NCBI GenBank assembly: GCA_027077185.1
Contig: JALTGJ010000452.1
Location: 1 to 18,123 of the forward strand
DNA from: Spirochaetales bacterium
GTDB taxonomy: Bacteria > Spirochaetota > Spirochaetia > B11-G9
DNA length: 18,123 bases
Direction of reading: 5' to 3'
This document shows positions 1-5,441 of the stretch, piece by piece; the first letter of the stretch is position 1, and the number at the start of each line of letters is the position of its first letter. A program made the position numbers and the translations under genes. The notes below the pieces were generated by a model that worked only from the letters and a program-made list of their open reading frames with translations, was not told the origin of the DNA and made no database searches.

Positions 1-33
1 CATATTACTTGAGGGAACAAGCTTGTATTTCAT
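1..33 (-). CDS. 5' end of an unidentified gene (partial, leaves the window)
   Basis: Only the first 11 codons are inside the window (MKYKLVPSSNM). The ATG sits in an ATGA overlap with the stop codon of the 39-codon ORF upstream, which is the usual arrangement of translationally coupled gene pairs such as toxin-antitoxin operons. The MKYKLVPSS opening resembles the first strand of YafQ/RelE-type toxins, but eleven residues cannot prove this. The rest lies beyond position 1. Confidence 0.35.
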   Translation of the reverse strand, partial: MKYKLVPSSNM

Positions 34-149
34 ATTGCAAAAATATCCACATTATATTCTGAAATAATTTTATCTACTGTAAGAAGTGTTAAATTCTCCA
101 CAATTATACCTGCAATATATAATTTAATAGTTTGTCCACGTTTATTCAT
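30..149 (-). CDS. small ORF of 39 aa, unknown; possible truncated gene
   Basis: A 39-codon ORF begins with ATG at 149, with a Shine-Dalgarno-like AAGGAA about 6 bases upstream, and stops with TGA at 30-32, overlapping the next start as ATGA. The product starts MNKRGQTIKLYIAG and ends VDIFAI. The opening is like that of some GIY-YIG nuclease family proteins (M-K-x-G-x-T-I-K-L-F/Y), but the similarity stops after about 12 residues, so this may be a decayed or frameshifted remnant. Alternatively it is a very short antitoxin-like partner for the gene that follows. It starts 35 bases after the vapC stop and could be read through from that operon. I do not recognise it with confidence. Confidence 0.35.
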   Translation of the reverse strand: MNKRGQTIKLYIAGIIVENLTLLTVDKIISEYNVDIFAI

Positions 150-184
150 TCTATTCCTTAGTTGGTTAAAAACGCCATTTCATC

Positions 185-601
185 TTATTTGTAATTAAAA
201 ATATTTTCAATCATTTCCTTTTTTATTGTCCTGTAAACATAATAATCAGAATCAATTGTTATAATTTTCTTAATGTTTAATTTTTCCGATAATACAACAA
301 GTGATGCATCTGCAAGATCCATGGGAACATCAGAATATTTCGTTGATAATTCAATTATTCTACCAATATTTTCATTTTCTATGGCCTCTAAATTTACTCC
401 ACCTAACTGAATCCAGGTTAAAAAATCTATCTGAGTCTGGACATTAAAATCTAACATGTGTGATATTTCTGTTACTACAGGCCAGGTAGTGGTCAATATA
501 CCATTATAATTTTTAAGAAAATTTTTGATTTTCTTATGATATCTATCATTTTTATTAAATAAAGCTATTATAGGACCTGCATCAATGAGAGTATTTTGCA
601 T
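185..601 (-). CDS. vapC: PIN-domain toxin (VapC-type RNase)
   Basis: The 138-residue protein spans one PIN domain, a Mg2+-dependent RNA endonuclease fold used by VapC toxins against tRNA or rRNA. The acidic residues of the active site are visible: D7 in LIDAGPIIAL, E45 in VTEISHML, D95 and D98 in MDLADASLVV, and D117/D119 in TIDSDY. Length and order are those of a complete family member. The ATG at 601 lies inside the 3' end of the preceding antitoxin gene (20-base overlap), so translation is probably coupled, with the antitoxin made first. The substrate cannot be read from the sequence. The gene is AT-rich, as is the whole left end of the window. Confidence 0.88.
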   Translation of the reverse strand: MQNTLIDAGPIIALFNKNDRYHKKIKNFLKNYNGILTTTWPVVTEISHMLDFNVQTQIDFLTWIQLGGVNLEAIENENIGRIIELSTKYSDVPMDLADASLVVLSEKLNIKKIITIDSDYYVYRTIKKEMIENIFNYK

Positions 602-827
602 TTAGTTTATCCTTCAATTTAGCTTTATAGGATTGGGATAGATCATTCTCACTTCCATATCTTCCAAAAAAGGATTCTCCTATCTCATAAGGTGTTTTTT
701 TCTGTATATGCCTTGCATAATACTCAACAATAGCTTTTTTGATGATTTCAGTTTTTGTTGCATTTTCAACTTCTTTAAGTAGAGCAAGTTTATTGTCTAT
801 ATCTTCATTTAATCGTATTGTGGTCAT
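582..827 (-). CDS. vapB: ribbon-helix-helix antitoxin (VapB-type)
   Basis: The 81-residue protein begins MTTIRLNEDIDNKLALLKE and continues with ATKTEIIKKAIVEYYARHI. This is the beta-strand/helix/helix pattern of an Arc/CopG ribbon-helix-helix DNA-binding domain (about residues 1-45). The C-terminal half is charged and would be the toxin-wrapping tail. It precedes and overlaps the PIN toxin gene by 20 bases, the usual antitoxin-first layout. Just upstream are three 7-base units of a palindromic operator that overlap the -10 element, so the RHH dimer (alone or with toxin) should repress its own operon. There is no strong Shine-Dalgarno sequence before the ATG; a GGGG run lies about 9 bases upstream. 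Confidence 0.88.
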   Translation of the reverse strand: MTTIRLNEDIDNKLALLKEVENATKTEIIKKAIVEYYARHIQKKTPYEIGESFFGRYGSENDLSQSYKAKLKDKLNAKYSH

Positions 828-829
828 TA

Positions 830-858
830 GTAATACCCCGTATTACGTATAGTAATAC
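830..858 (-). promoter_or_regulatory. operator of the vapBC operon: three 7-bp units
   Basis: GTAATAC occurs at 830-836, its inverse GTATTAC at 840-846, and GTAATAC again at 852-858. Neighbouring units face each other across 3 and 5 bases, with centre-to-centre steps of 10 and 12 bases. This is typical spacing for adjacent ribbon-helix-helix dimers on one face of DNA. The array covers the predicted -10 element, the start point and the start-codon-proximal leader, which fits autorepression by the antitoxin. Confidence 0.65.
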
Positions 859-877
859 TGTTTTACAGGAAAGTCAA
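849..877 (-). promoter_or_regulatory. sigma-70-type promoter of the vapBC operon
   Basis: Reading the minus strand, TTGACT (872-877) is followed by a 17-base spacer and TACTAT (849-854). The predicted transcription start is near 842, giving a leader of only about 15 bases before the vapB ATG at 827. The -10 element is embedded in the operator units described separately. Confidence 0.6.
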
Positions 878-889
878 ATTTTTATGAAC

Positions 890-960
890 ATAACGCCTAA
901 ACGACCAGCACCGTCACAGGAGCTTACGACGAGAAGGCGTTCGCGTCCATTTGTTGTTAT
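890..960. repeat. G+C-rich block with nested inverted repeats
   Basis: A 70-base stretch is clearly richer in G+C than the AT-rich DNA on both sides. It contains AACGCCT (892-898) facing AGGCGTT (935-941), and ATAAC (890-894) facing GTTAT (956-960). It lies between the dead RelE-like toxin gene and the vapBC promoter. The ends (GATAAC... and ...GCGTTATG on the minus strand) recall the outer boxes of integron attC sites, but the inner box pairs expected of attC could not be matched. Its function is therefore open. Confidence 0.35.
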
Positions 961-992
961 CAATTCCTCAATTTATTTCTCTTTGAATATCA

Positions 993-1252
993 TCAGTATA
1001 ATAAGTGATTATAATCAGAATGCGTTCCAATCCAAACCCACTGGACATCACCAGATACAGGAGCACCAATTGCCCTATAATGTAAACCAATACGAACACT
1101 TCTATATTTTCCATGATAAACTTTTTTAAAATGAAGTGAAGGATGCTTCGGATTCTTCTTCAATAAAGAATAATTAGACTTTGCATGGTTTGTATTTTTT
1201 GTGGTAGTGCATCAAAACACTGCCACAACCTGGTTGATGCATAATGTTTCAA
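993..1252 (-). pseudogene. RelE/ParE-like toxin gene, frameshifted
   Basis: On the minus strand a TTG start at 1252 opens with KHYASTRLWQCFDALPQKIQ. After a one-base shift near 1185-1200 the frame continues HAKSNYSLLKKNPKHPSLHF, then KKVYHGKYRSVRIGLHYRAIG, and ends WVWIGTHSDYNHLLY at 995. This matches end to end a family of RelE/ParE-superfamily toxins of about 86 residues: the NPxHPSLHFK block, the SVRIxxxYRAIG strand and the W-x-WIGxHxxY tail. The span is 260 bases, one short of a whole number of codons, consistent with a single-base loss. A run of six A/T at 1195-1200 lies at the break, so an assembly error in a homopolymer is an alternative to true inactivation. The start overlaps the stop of an antitoxin tail. 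Confidence 0.7.
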
Positions 1253-1320
1253 ATTTCTCTTACTTTCCCTGATTTATATTCAGCAATTGCTTCTTTCGCA
1301 AATGCATCCAGTTTCCCGAT
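1249..1320 (-). pseudogene. C-terminal tail of the antitoxin paired with the RelE-like toxin
   Basis: In the minus strand an open frame of 23 codons (IGKLDAFAKEAIAEYKSGKV then REI, stop TGA at 1249-1251) ends in a TTGA overlap with the toxin start. The EYKSGKVREI ending is typical of short antitoxins that pair with this toxin class. A stop codon lies in frame a few bases upstream (1324-1326) and no N-terminal half is seen, so the antitoxin is truncated and the pair cannot be functional as it stands. Confidence 0.5.
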
Positions 1321-1426
1321 ACATCAGGGGGTTTCTTAAAACAATTAAAGTTTTTCTGTATTCAAATATATACAATATATAAGATTTTCTTTCCTGTCCT
1401 ATTTTGGACTTCCAAAAAGCATGACC

Positions 1427-1462
1427 TTTCATAGAGACCATTCGTAAATCGTCTCTATGAAA
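1427..1462. repeat. perfect 12-bp inverted repeat
   Basis: TTTCATAGAGAC (1427-1438) faces GTCTCTATGAAA (1451-1462) across 12 bases. Neither side carries a T-run, so it is not a standard Rho-independent terminator. It lies between the dead antitoxin fragment and the first transporter fragment. It could be a mobile-element end, a protein-binding palindrome or an old terminator. Confidence 0.6.
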
Positions 1463-1474
1463 CGGAACATCTGT

Positions 1475-1562
1475 TATCCTAATAACCACAACAGCGCCTC
1501 CGGCAAATATACCACTACGTCCAAACATTTGAGATCTCAAAAGTGCCAGTTGGATATACAGG
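1475..1562 (-). pseudogene. MATE-like transporter C-terminal fragment, copy 1
   Basis: Read on the minus strand the segment gives LYIQLALLRSQMFGRSGIFA followed by GGAVVVIRI. Copy 2 at 2706-2832 has LYIPLVLLGSKIFGLSGIFA, then GG, eleven extra residues and AVVVIRI. The pattern resembles the last two membrane segments of MATE-family efflux proteins. Copy 1 lacks those 33 bases in frame and has charged substitutions (R for G and for L) in the hydrophobic stretch, as expected of a decaying remnant. Twenty-one bases at the end (1475-1495) are identical to copy 2. No other part of a transporter gene is present nearby. The MATE label is by recall and could be wrong; the homology between the copies is directly visible. 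Confidence 0.45.
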
Positions 1563-1654
1563 TCAAGTAATCTGGAAAGGAGGGGTATACAATTGGGGGG
1601 ATGAAGATTACTATAGATAGTAGAATTATTGAGTATTAAAAGTGGAGGAGAGAT

Positions 1655-2635
1655 ATGAAAAAAGGAATTAAAAAAAAAATTACCATCATAATGGTTGTGT
1701 TGGTTATAAGTTTATCTTCATGTGATCTATTTTGTAGTAGTTCAGATTCTGAGGTACCGGTACTAACAATCAGTATAGAAAATCCAATAGGAGTCGGAGA
1801 AGAGTTAAATGCGATTAGTAGTGAAGATGGTTGGATATATATAGTTCCGGAGGATACAGCAGCAACAATATCTGACCTGGATTTTGTAATTGTATCCGGA
1901 GATGGTGTATCCGCTGAAGTTGAAGCAAGAGTAATAGTCAATATAGACACAGCAGGATTATCAGAAGGCAGGTATATGGCCTATGCAGTAGATTTAGTTG
2001 AGAATATATCTGTTCCATCAGGAGTGATAATCCTTACTGATCAAAGAATACCTGTATTAACAAATGTTACAGAAGGATCAATCCAAACAGGAGGGGCAAT
2101 ATTATCAACAAGTGATGAGGACGGCTGGTTGTATTTATTACCTGAAGGAACGAATCTGACAGTAGAGGGATTAGAATCAGCAGTTGATGGAGGGAATGGA
2201 TTAAAGAAGGAAGCAACAGCAGGAGTTGAAGTGACTTTTGTTACTACTGCTCTTAGTGAAGGTAATTATTTTGTATGTGCAATAGATGATGCAAATAATA
2301 TATCAATTCCTTCAGCAATAATACTCATTAGCTCTACAGCACCTAGTGTAAGATTCTATAATGATTGGTCCGGGACCGAAGTGGATTCTATATTATTGAC
2401 AGTAAGTGGCAATCCTCAACAATCGAATATATTATTAGTGAATATATCTGAAGCTGGGTATTCTCAATACTTTAACTTAGAAGATTATGCTACAGTCTTG
2501 GAATATCCTGAATACATTAGTGTTGAAGTCCATGTAACAGTTGGCTCAACATTTAGCCGATTAGATATTGGACCAATATTGTACGGCAAGAACTATACAT
2601 ATGAACTTTTTAATAATGTTTTAAATGAAGATTAG
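1655..2635 (+). CDS. lipoprotein with two tandem ~95-residue repeats, unknown function
   Basis: The 326-residue protein starts at an ATG with a strong GGAGGAGA Shine-Dalgarno sequence 5 bases upstream. Its N-terminus is a lipoprotein signal: basic KKGIKKK, a hydrophobic stretch at 9-20 and an LSSC lipobox with C23 as the lipidated residue. After that come two homologous units, about 34-128 and 133-227. Each has an SxEDGWxYxxPE block (57-66 and 155-164), a LSEGxY block and an xAxDxxxNISxPSxxI block, so a beta-sandwich-like surface domain is likely. The last ~100 residues do not repeat. The mature protein is acidic and should be anchored on a membrane facing the periplasm or outside. Diverged transporter fragments lie on both sides of the gene. 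I know no named family for it. Confidence 0.8.
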   Translation: MKKGIKKKITIIMVVLVISLSSCDLFCSSSDSEVPVLTISIENPIGVGEELNAISSEDGWIYIVPEDTAATISDLDFVIVSGDGVSAEVEARVIVNIDTAGLSEGRYMAYAVDLVENISVPSGVIILTDQRIPVLTNVTEGSIQTGGAILSTSDEDGWLYLLPEGTNLTVEGLESAVDGGNGLKKEATAGVEVTFVTTALSEGNYFVCAIDDANNISIPSAIILISSTAPSVRFYNDWSGTEVDSILLTVSGNPQQSNILLVNISEAGYSQYFNLEDYATVLEYPEYISVEVHVTVGSTFSRLDIGPILYGKNYTYELFNNVLNED

Positions 2636-2705
2636 TTCTTTTTCTCACGTCAAATTGGAGGGAACGCCAAAAAAATAAACCTATTAAGATTTGTGTTTTT
2701 CTTAC

Positions 2706-2832
2706 TATCCTAATAACCACAACAGCTGCAAAAACCCCTGCAAGCAAATTGGTACCAGTACCTCCGGCAAAGATCCCGCTAAGCCCGAATATTTTTGATC
2801 CTAACAGTACCAGAGGGATGTACAGCGGAATG
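2706..2832 (-). pseudogene. MATE-like transporter C-terminal fragment, copy 2
   Basis: On the minus strand this reads LYIPLVLLGSKIFGLSGIFA, then GGTGTNLLAGVFAAVVVIRI and VRK. Two hydrophobic helices are separated by a glycine-rich turn, the look of the last helices of MATE-type multidrug/Na+ antiporters. It is the fuller version of copy 1 (about 70% identical over the shared 62-base part, plus 21 identical bases at 2706-2726). It has no start or upstream membrane domains here. The frame runs on about 30 codons into non-homologous sequence before stopping near the end of the lipoprotein gene. Confidence 0.45.
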
Positions 2833-3009
2833 TGTCATCTATCTTGACATATAGGGGAAGGGGGTTTTGATAAAGACGGGAACCTTGGGTTTATTCTATT
2901 TTCTCCCACCCTGCTGATCCACCTATCTTAAAATCAGAGTTAAGAGAAAACAAAGAACTGGTTAAAGTAAAAAATGATATTATTTCATAGTTCTATACTT
3001 AATGATTAA
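2833..3009. other. intergenic stretch with no recognisable gene
   Basis: Between the second transporter fragment and the terminator at 3010-3041 I see no gene that can be supported. A plus-strand frame around 2910-2994 is open and would give a lysine/glutamate-rich tail (ILKSELRENKELVKVKND), but it has no identifiable start or family and may be a remnant. Confidence 0.5.
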
Positions 3010-3041
3010 AAATACAAAAAGGCCAGCGTTACCGCTGGCCT
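3010..3041 (-). terminator. Rho-independent terminator of the COG4315 gene
   Basis: A perfect 9-bp stem AGGCCAGCG (3020-3028) / CGCTGGCCT (3033-3041) with a TTAC loop. On the minus strand it is followed by TTTTTGTATTTTT. It lies 33 bases after the stop of the minus-strand gene at 3075. Confidence 0.88.
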
Positions 3042-3074
3042 GGATTTGAAGTGTGGAACTGAAATCAGTACGAC

Positions 3075-3827
3075 CTATTTAAGGGGACTGATCAGAAACC
3101 AGACATCCTTTACCTGATGGCCATTTATATCGCCCTGCATCTTATCGTTGAAAAAATAATAGAGGGGATTACCGTTGTATGTGGTTTGAAGCATGCCGTC
3201 ATCACGGGTAATAACACCAAAATCAGAGGAATTGAGACCAGAAGGTACAACGGAATTTTCCGTGTAGAATACAGGCCATTTCATCAGACAGTCTCCTTCA
3301 CAGTTGCTCAGATTTTCATTATCCTTGGCGAAGATATAGAGGCTTTTGCCAGTACCGTCTGTCAGGTAATTACCGAAGTTGCTGTCGGAACCGATAGCTA
3401 CGTCGAAACCTCCGGCTGGCACGGTGAACCAGGAATCTTTTACGCGATCACCATTACGTTCTCCAGGTTTTTTATCTGCAAAGAAATAATATAATGGCCA
3501 ACCTTTATAGCTTGTCTGCTTTTCACCATCGGCTCGGGTGATGGTGGTAAAATCAGAGGTTTCAACAGAGGGATCAAGATTTTTAAGTTCCGAATAAAAG
3601 ATAGGCCAATTGTTCAGGCAGCCATCGGTACAGGCGCTGTTACCTCTTACATCTTTAGTGAAGTAGTACAGTGTCATACCCTTGCTGTCGGTTAGATGAC
3701 CTATCCCTTCGTCGTTCATGGCCACAGTCACATCGAAGGATTCTTCCTGATGCCCTGATGCATAGCCCATGGTGGATACGAGGATCAATAAGACCCCTGT
3801 GATAATTCTGAGAAAATTTGTTTTCAT
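3075..3827 (-). CDS. exported two-repeat protein, COG4315 / secreted-repeat family
   Basis: The 250-residue protein has a cleavable signal peptide (basic MKTNFLR, hydrophobic core to about residue 23, STMGYASG end) with no lipobox cysteine. The mature part holds two copies of the COG4315 module. Each has a GxxLTDxxGxxLYxFxKD block (LYYFTKD and LYIFAKD), a CxxxCxxxWPxFY cysteine pair, a DFxxITRxDGxxQTxYxGxPLYYFF block and a VKDxWF ending. The paired cysteines (two per repeat) suggest disulphides or metal/haem contact outside the cytoplasm; the biochemical role of the family is unknown. The gene is divergent from an ECF sigma/anti-sigma pair and has a candidate ECF-type promoter, so it is the likely main target of that sigma factor. 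A strong AAGGAGG site precedes the ATG at 3827. Confidence 0.88.
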   Translation of the reverse strand: MKTNFLRIITGVLLILVSTMGYASGHQEESFDVTVAMNDEGIGHLTDSKGMTLYYFTKDVRGNSACTDGCLNNWPIFYSELKNLDPSVETSDFTTITRADGEKQTSYKGWPLYYFFADKKPGERNGDRVKDSWFTVPAGGFDVAIGSDSNFGNYLTDGTGKSLYIFAKDNENLSNCEGDCLMKWPVFYTENSVVPSGLNSSDFGVITRDDGMLQTTYNGNPLYYFFNDKMQGDINGHQVKDVWFLISPLK

Positions 3828-3859
3828 ATTTGCCTCCTTGACAGTAAATGATACTTTAT

Positions 3860-3886
3860 ATAACGTTCAAAGAGACTTGTTGGATG
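3860..3886 (-). promoter_or_regulatory. candidate ECF-sigma promoter of the COG4315 gene
   Basis: On the minus strand CATCC (3882-3886) is followed by a 16-base spacer and CGTTAT (3860-3865), giving a start near 3853 and a short leader with AAGGAGG before the ATG at 3827. A CATCC-like -35 element is known from promoters of SigK-type ECF factors, and the sigma/anti-sigma pair next door is SigK/RskA-like. The -10 assignment is an inference from one site. Confidence 0.4.
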
Positions 3887-3903
3887 TGGGGGCATGAAAA
3901 AAA

Positions 3904-4491
3904 GTGCAGGAAGAAGGAAAATCATCTGGGAACCATAGGGAAGAGGCCCGGATGCGTATGCTGGGAATCGCTGTAGGAGATCACCAGGCCCTGGAGAAGC
4001 TCTACGATTTGTACTCCTCTTATCTCTATTCACTCATTTTAGGGATGCTGCGACAACAGGAACTCTCCGAGGAGATCCTCCAGGATGTATTCATTGCTAC
4101 CTGGAAGAAAGCTGGCAGCTATTCTCCAGAGAAAGGTTCGGTCCTCTCCTGGCTTATCAGAATTACCCGCAATAAATGCATCGATGAAACACGTCGTCGA
4201 GACCGACGTCCAGAGACTACAGACGATGGAGTTTTCAGCTTTATGGCAGATGATAGGCAAAAGGGGCCTGAAGATCTGATTGTGGAAAGCTGGAAGAGAA
4301 AACACGTGCTTGAAAGTCTCAATACTTTGGGAGATGAGGAGCAGCGCTGTCTAAGATTATCGTATTTTGACGGTTTATCCCATGGTGAGATCTCTGAACT
4401 TTGCGAGTATCCCCTAGGATCGGTAAAAACCTATATCCGTCGGGGAATGAAAAATTTGACGAAAAAACTGAAGGAACAGTTGACATTGTAA
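3904..4491 (+). CDS. ECF-type RNA polymerase sigma factor (SigK-like)
   Basis: The 195-residue protein (GTG start) has sigma region 2 at about residues 25-100 (VGDHQALEKLYDLYSSYLYS, LSEEILQDVFIATWKKA, SWLIRITRNKCIDETRRRDR). Region 4 is at about 135-190 (LGDEEQRCLRLSYFDGLSHG, then EISELCEYPLGSVKTYIRRG). Regions 1 and 3 are absent, as in the ECF group. It directs RNA polymerase to a small regulon and should be held inactive by the anti-sigma factor encoded 58 bases downstream. An ATG at 3952 has a better Shine-Dalgarno sequence (GAAGAGG, 5 bases away) but would remove part of the first helix of region 2, so the longer form is kept with reservation. A TTGACA (3838-3843) lies upstream with a poorly spaced TATAAC. 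G+C content is higher than in the flanking regions. Confidence 0.92.
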   Translation: MQEEGKSSGNHREEARMRMLGIAVGDHQALEKLYDLYSSYLYSLILGMLRQQELSEEILQDVFIATWKKAGSYSPEKGSVLSWLIRITRNKCIDETRRRDRRPETTDDGVFSFMADDRQKGPEDLIVESWKRKHVLESLNTLGDEEQRCLRLSYFDGLSHGEISELCEYPLGSVKTYIRRGMKNLTKKLKEQLTL

Positions 4492-4549
4492 AATCCGTGT
4501 ATATTGGATTTTCGTAATATTATAGGGAGCAATACGCATAGAGGTGCAT

Positions 4550-5305
4550 ATGTCTGAAATAAAACATAACAGTGGGAGTCATTCCTATTCTGATGATATA
4601 ATAATTGATTACTGCCTGGGTGAGCTATCTGGATCTGATCTGGAAAATTTTGAAAATCACCTTTTATCTTGTTCTTATTGCTCCAGGAGGGTAAACGATT
4701 ACAGTGCCACGTCGGAAAGTCTGGTGTTGTCTCTCCATCCCGTAGCTCCTCCGGCTCGGATTAAGAATCAAATATTTGCAGCAATCGGTAAAACACAAAA
4801 GGATCGGGAAGGATTCCTTACTGCACAAACCGCTCAAAGAAACCGCTTCCCTAAGGAACTACCGCAGCGCAAAGGAATTTTTCTCCCCATGCCCCTGGTA
4901 GCGTCTCTAATTTTTGCTCTTATAGGGTCTTTGTCCCTAAGCCTGATATTAGGCTTGAATTCAACCGATGGGAATTTCACGGAAGTCGTTGCTTTGGTGA
5001 AGGACGATAGCGGAAACAATGGCGGTGTTCTCCTGATAGATACTAAGAAACAACGCGGCCGTCTTATCATTCAAAAACTCCCGGCTTTACCTCCTGATCA
5101 AGACTATCAACTGTGGATAATCGATAGTGGCAAGCGGGTGTCGGCCTCGGTTTTTGATGTTGACAGCAGAGGAAAGGCCGAAGTTTCTTTCCTATCCGAT
5201 TTGCTTGCTAAACCGGATGTATCTTTCGGAATTACAATAGAACCTGCAGGAGGAAGTCCTCTTCCTACCGGTACAAGGGTAATTTTAGGGCAGCAAAATA
5301 CATAA
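4550..5305 (+). CDS. zinc-finger membrane anti-sigma factor, RskA-like
   Basis: The 251-residue protein has three parts. A cytoplasmic anti-sigma zinc finger carries the H37-x3-C41-x2-C44 motif (ENHLLSCSYC). One membrane segment is at about 110-135 (FLPMPLVASLIFALIGSLSL). An extracytoplasmic RskA-type domain is recognisable from LPALPPDQDYQLWIIDSGK and the ITIEPAGGSPLPTGTRVILG ending. It should bind the ECF sigma factor encoded just upstream and release it when the outer domain senses a signal, perhaps through regulated proteolysis as for RskA. ATG at 4550 is chosen because GAGG (4541-4544) sits 5 bases upstream; a GTG two codons earlier overlaps that site. The gene is probably co-transcribed with the sigma gene. 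Confidence 0.9.
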   Translation: MSEIKHNSGSHSYSDDIIIDYCLGELSGSDLENFENHLLSCSYCSRRVNDYSATSESLVLSLHPVAPPARIKNQIFAAIGKTQKDREGFLTAQTAQRNRFPKELPQRKGIFLPMPLVASLIFALIGSLSLSLILGLNSTDGNFTEVVALVKDDSGNNGGVLLIDTKKQRGRLIIQKLPALPPDQDYQLWIIDSGKRVSASVFDVDSRGKAEVSFLSDLLAKPDVSFGITIEPAGGSPLPTGTRVILGQQNT

Positions 5306-5364
5306 ATGCTCAGGATATGAAGAACGACGATTTGAGCTGCAAACCGCGTCTATGCATCTCTTCT

Positions 5365-5394
5365 TATAATTCAAATCCAACAATCAGAATTATA
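5365..5394 (+). terminator. weak candidate terminator after the sigma/anti-sigma genes
   Basis: TATAATTC (5365-5372) faces GAATTATA (5387-5394) across 14 bases, followed after six bases by a T-run at 5401-5405. The stem is AT-only apart from one pair and the T-run is displaced, so termination would be weak. Confidence 0.25.
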
Positions 5395-5441
5395 CCACAC
5401 TTTTTGTCAATTCCAGTGATTTGTTAAGTCTTTCTTCATTT

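Noticed and set aside
885..960. A definite integron attC site
   Set aside because: Outer boxes are suggestive, but the inner L-box pairing with the usual 5-6-base spacers could not be matched in either orientation, so it is reported only as a repeat and a possibility.
818..1129. Plus-strand ORF of 103 codons beginning over the vapB start
   Set aside because: It runs antisense to the vapB start, the operator, the G+C-rich block and the RelE-like remnant. It has no Shine-Dalgarno sequence, and its composition is that of a shadow frame.
1280..1540. Minus-strand ORF of 86 codons
   Set aside because: Its first ~20 residues are the transporter fragment and the rest is non-homologous sequence through the 12-bp palindrome into the antitoxin remnant. 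It is a chance open frame over remnants, not a gene.
1485..1620. Plus-strand open frame ending VPVGYTGQVIWKGGVYNWGD
   Set aside because: It looks protein-like, but no start or family was found, and the opposite strand of the same DNA matches the second transporter copy.
3117..3494. Plus-strand ORF of 125 codons
   Set aside because: It is fully antisense to the well-supported COG4315 gene and has no family resemblance.
4039..4322. Several ORFs in other frames within the sigma factor gene
   Set aside because: They are shadows of a clear ECF sigma coding sequence.
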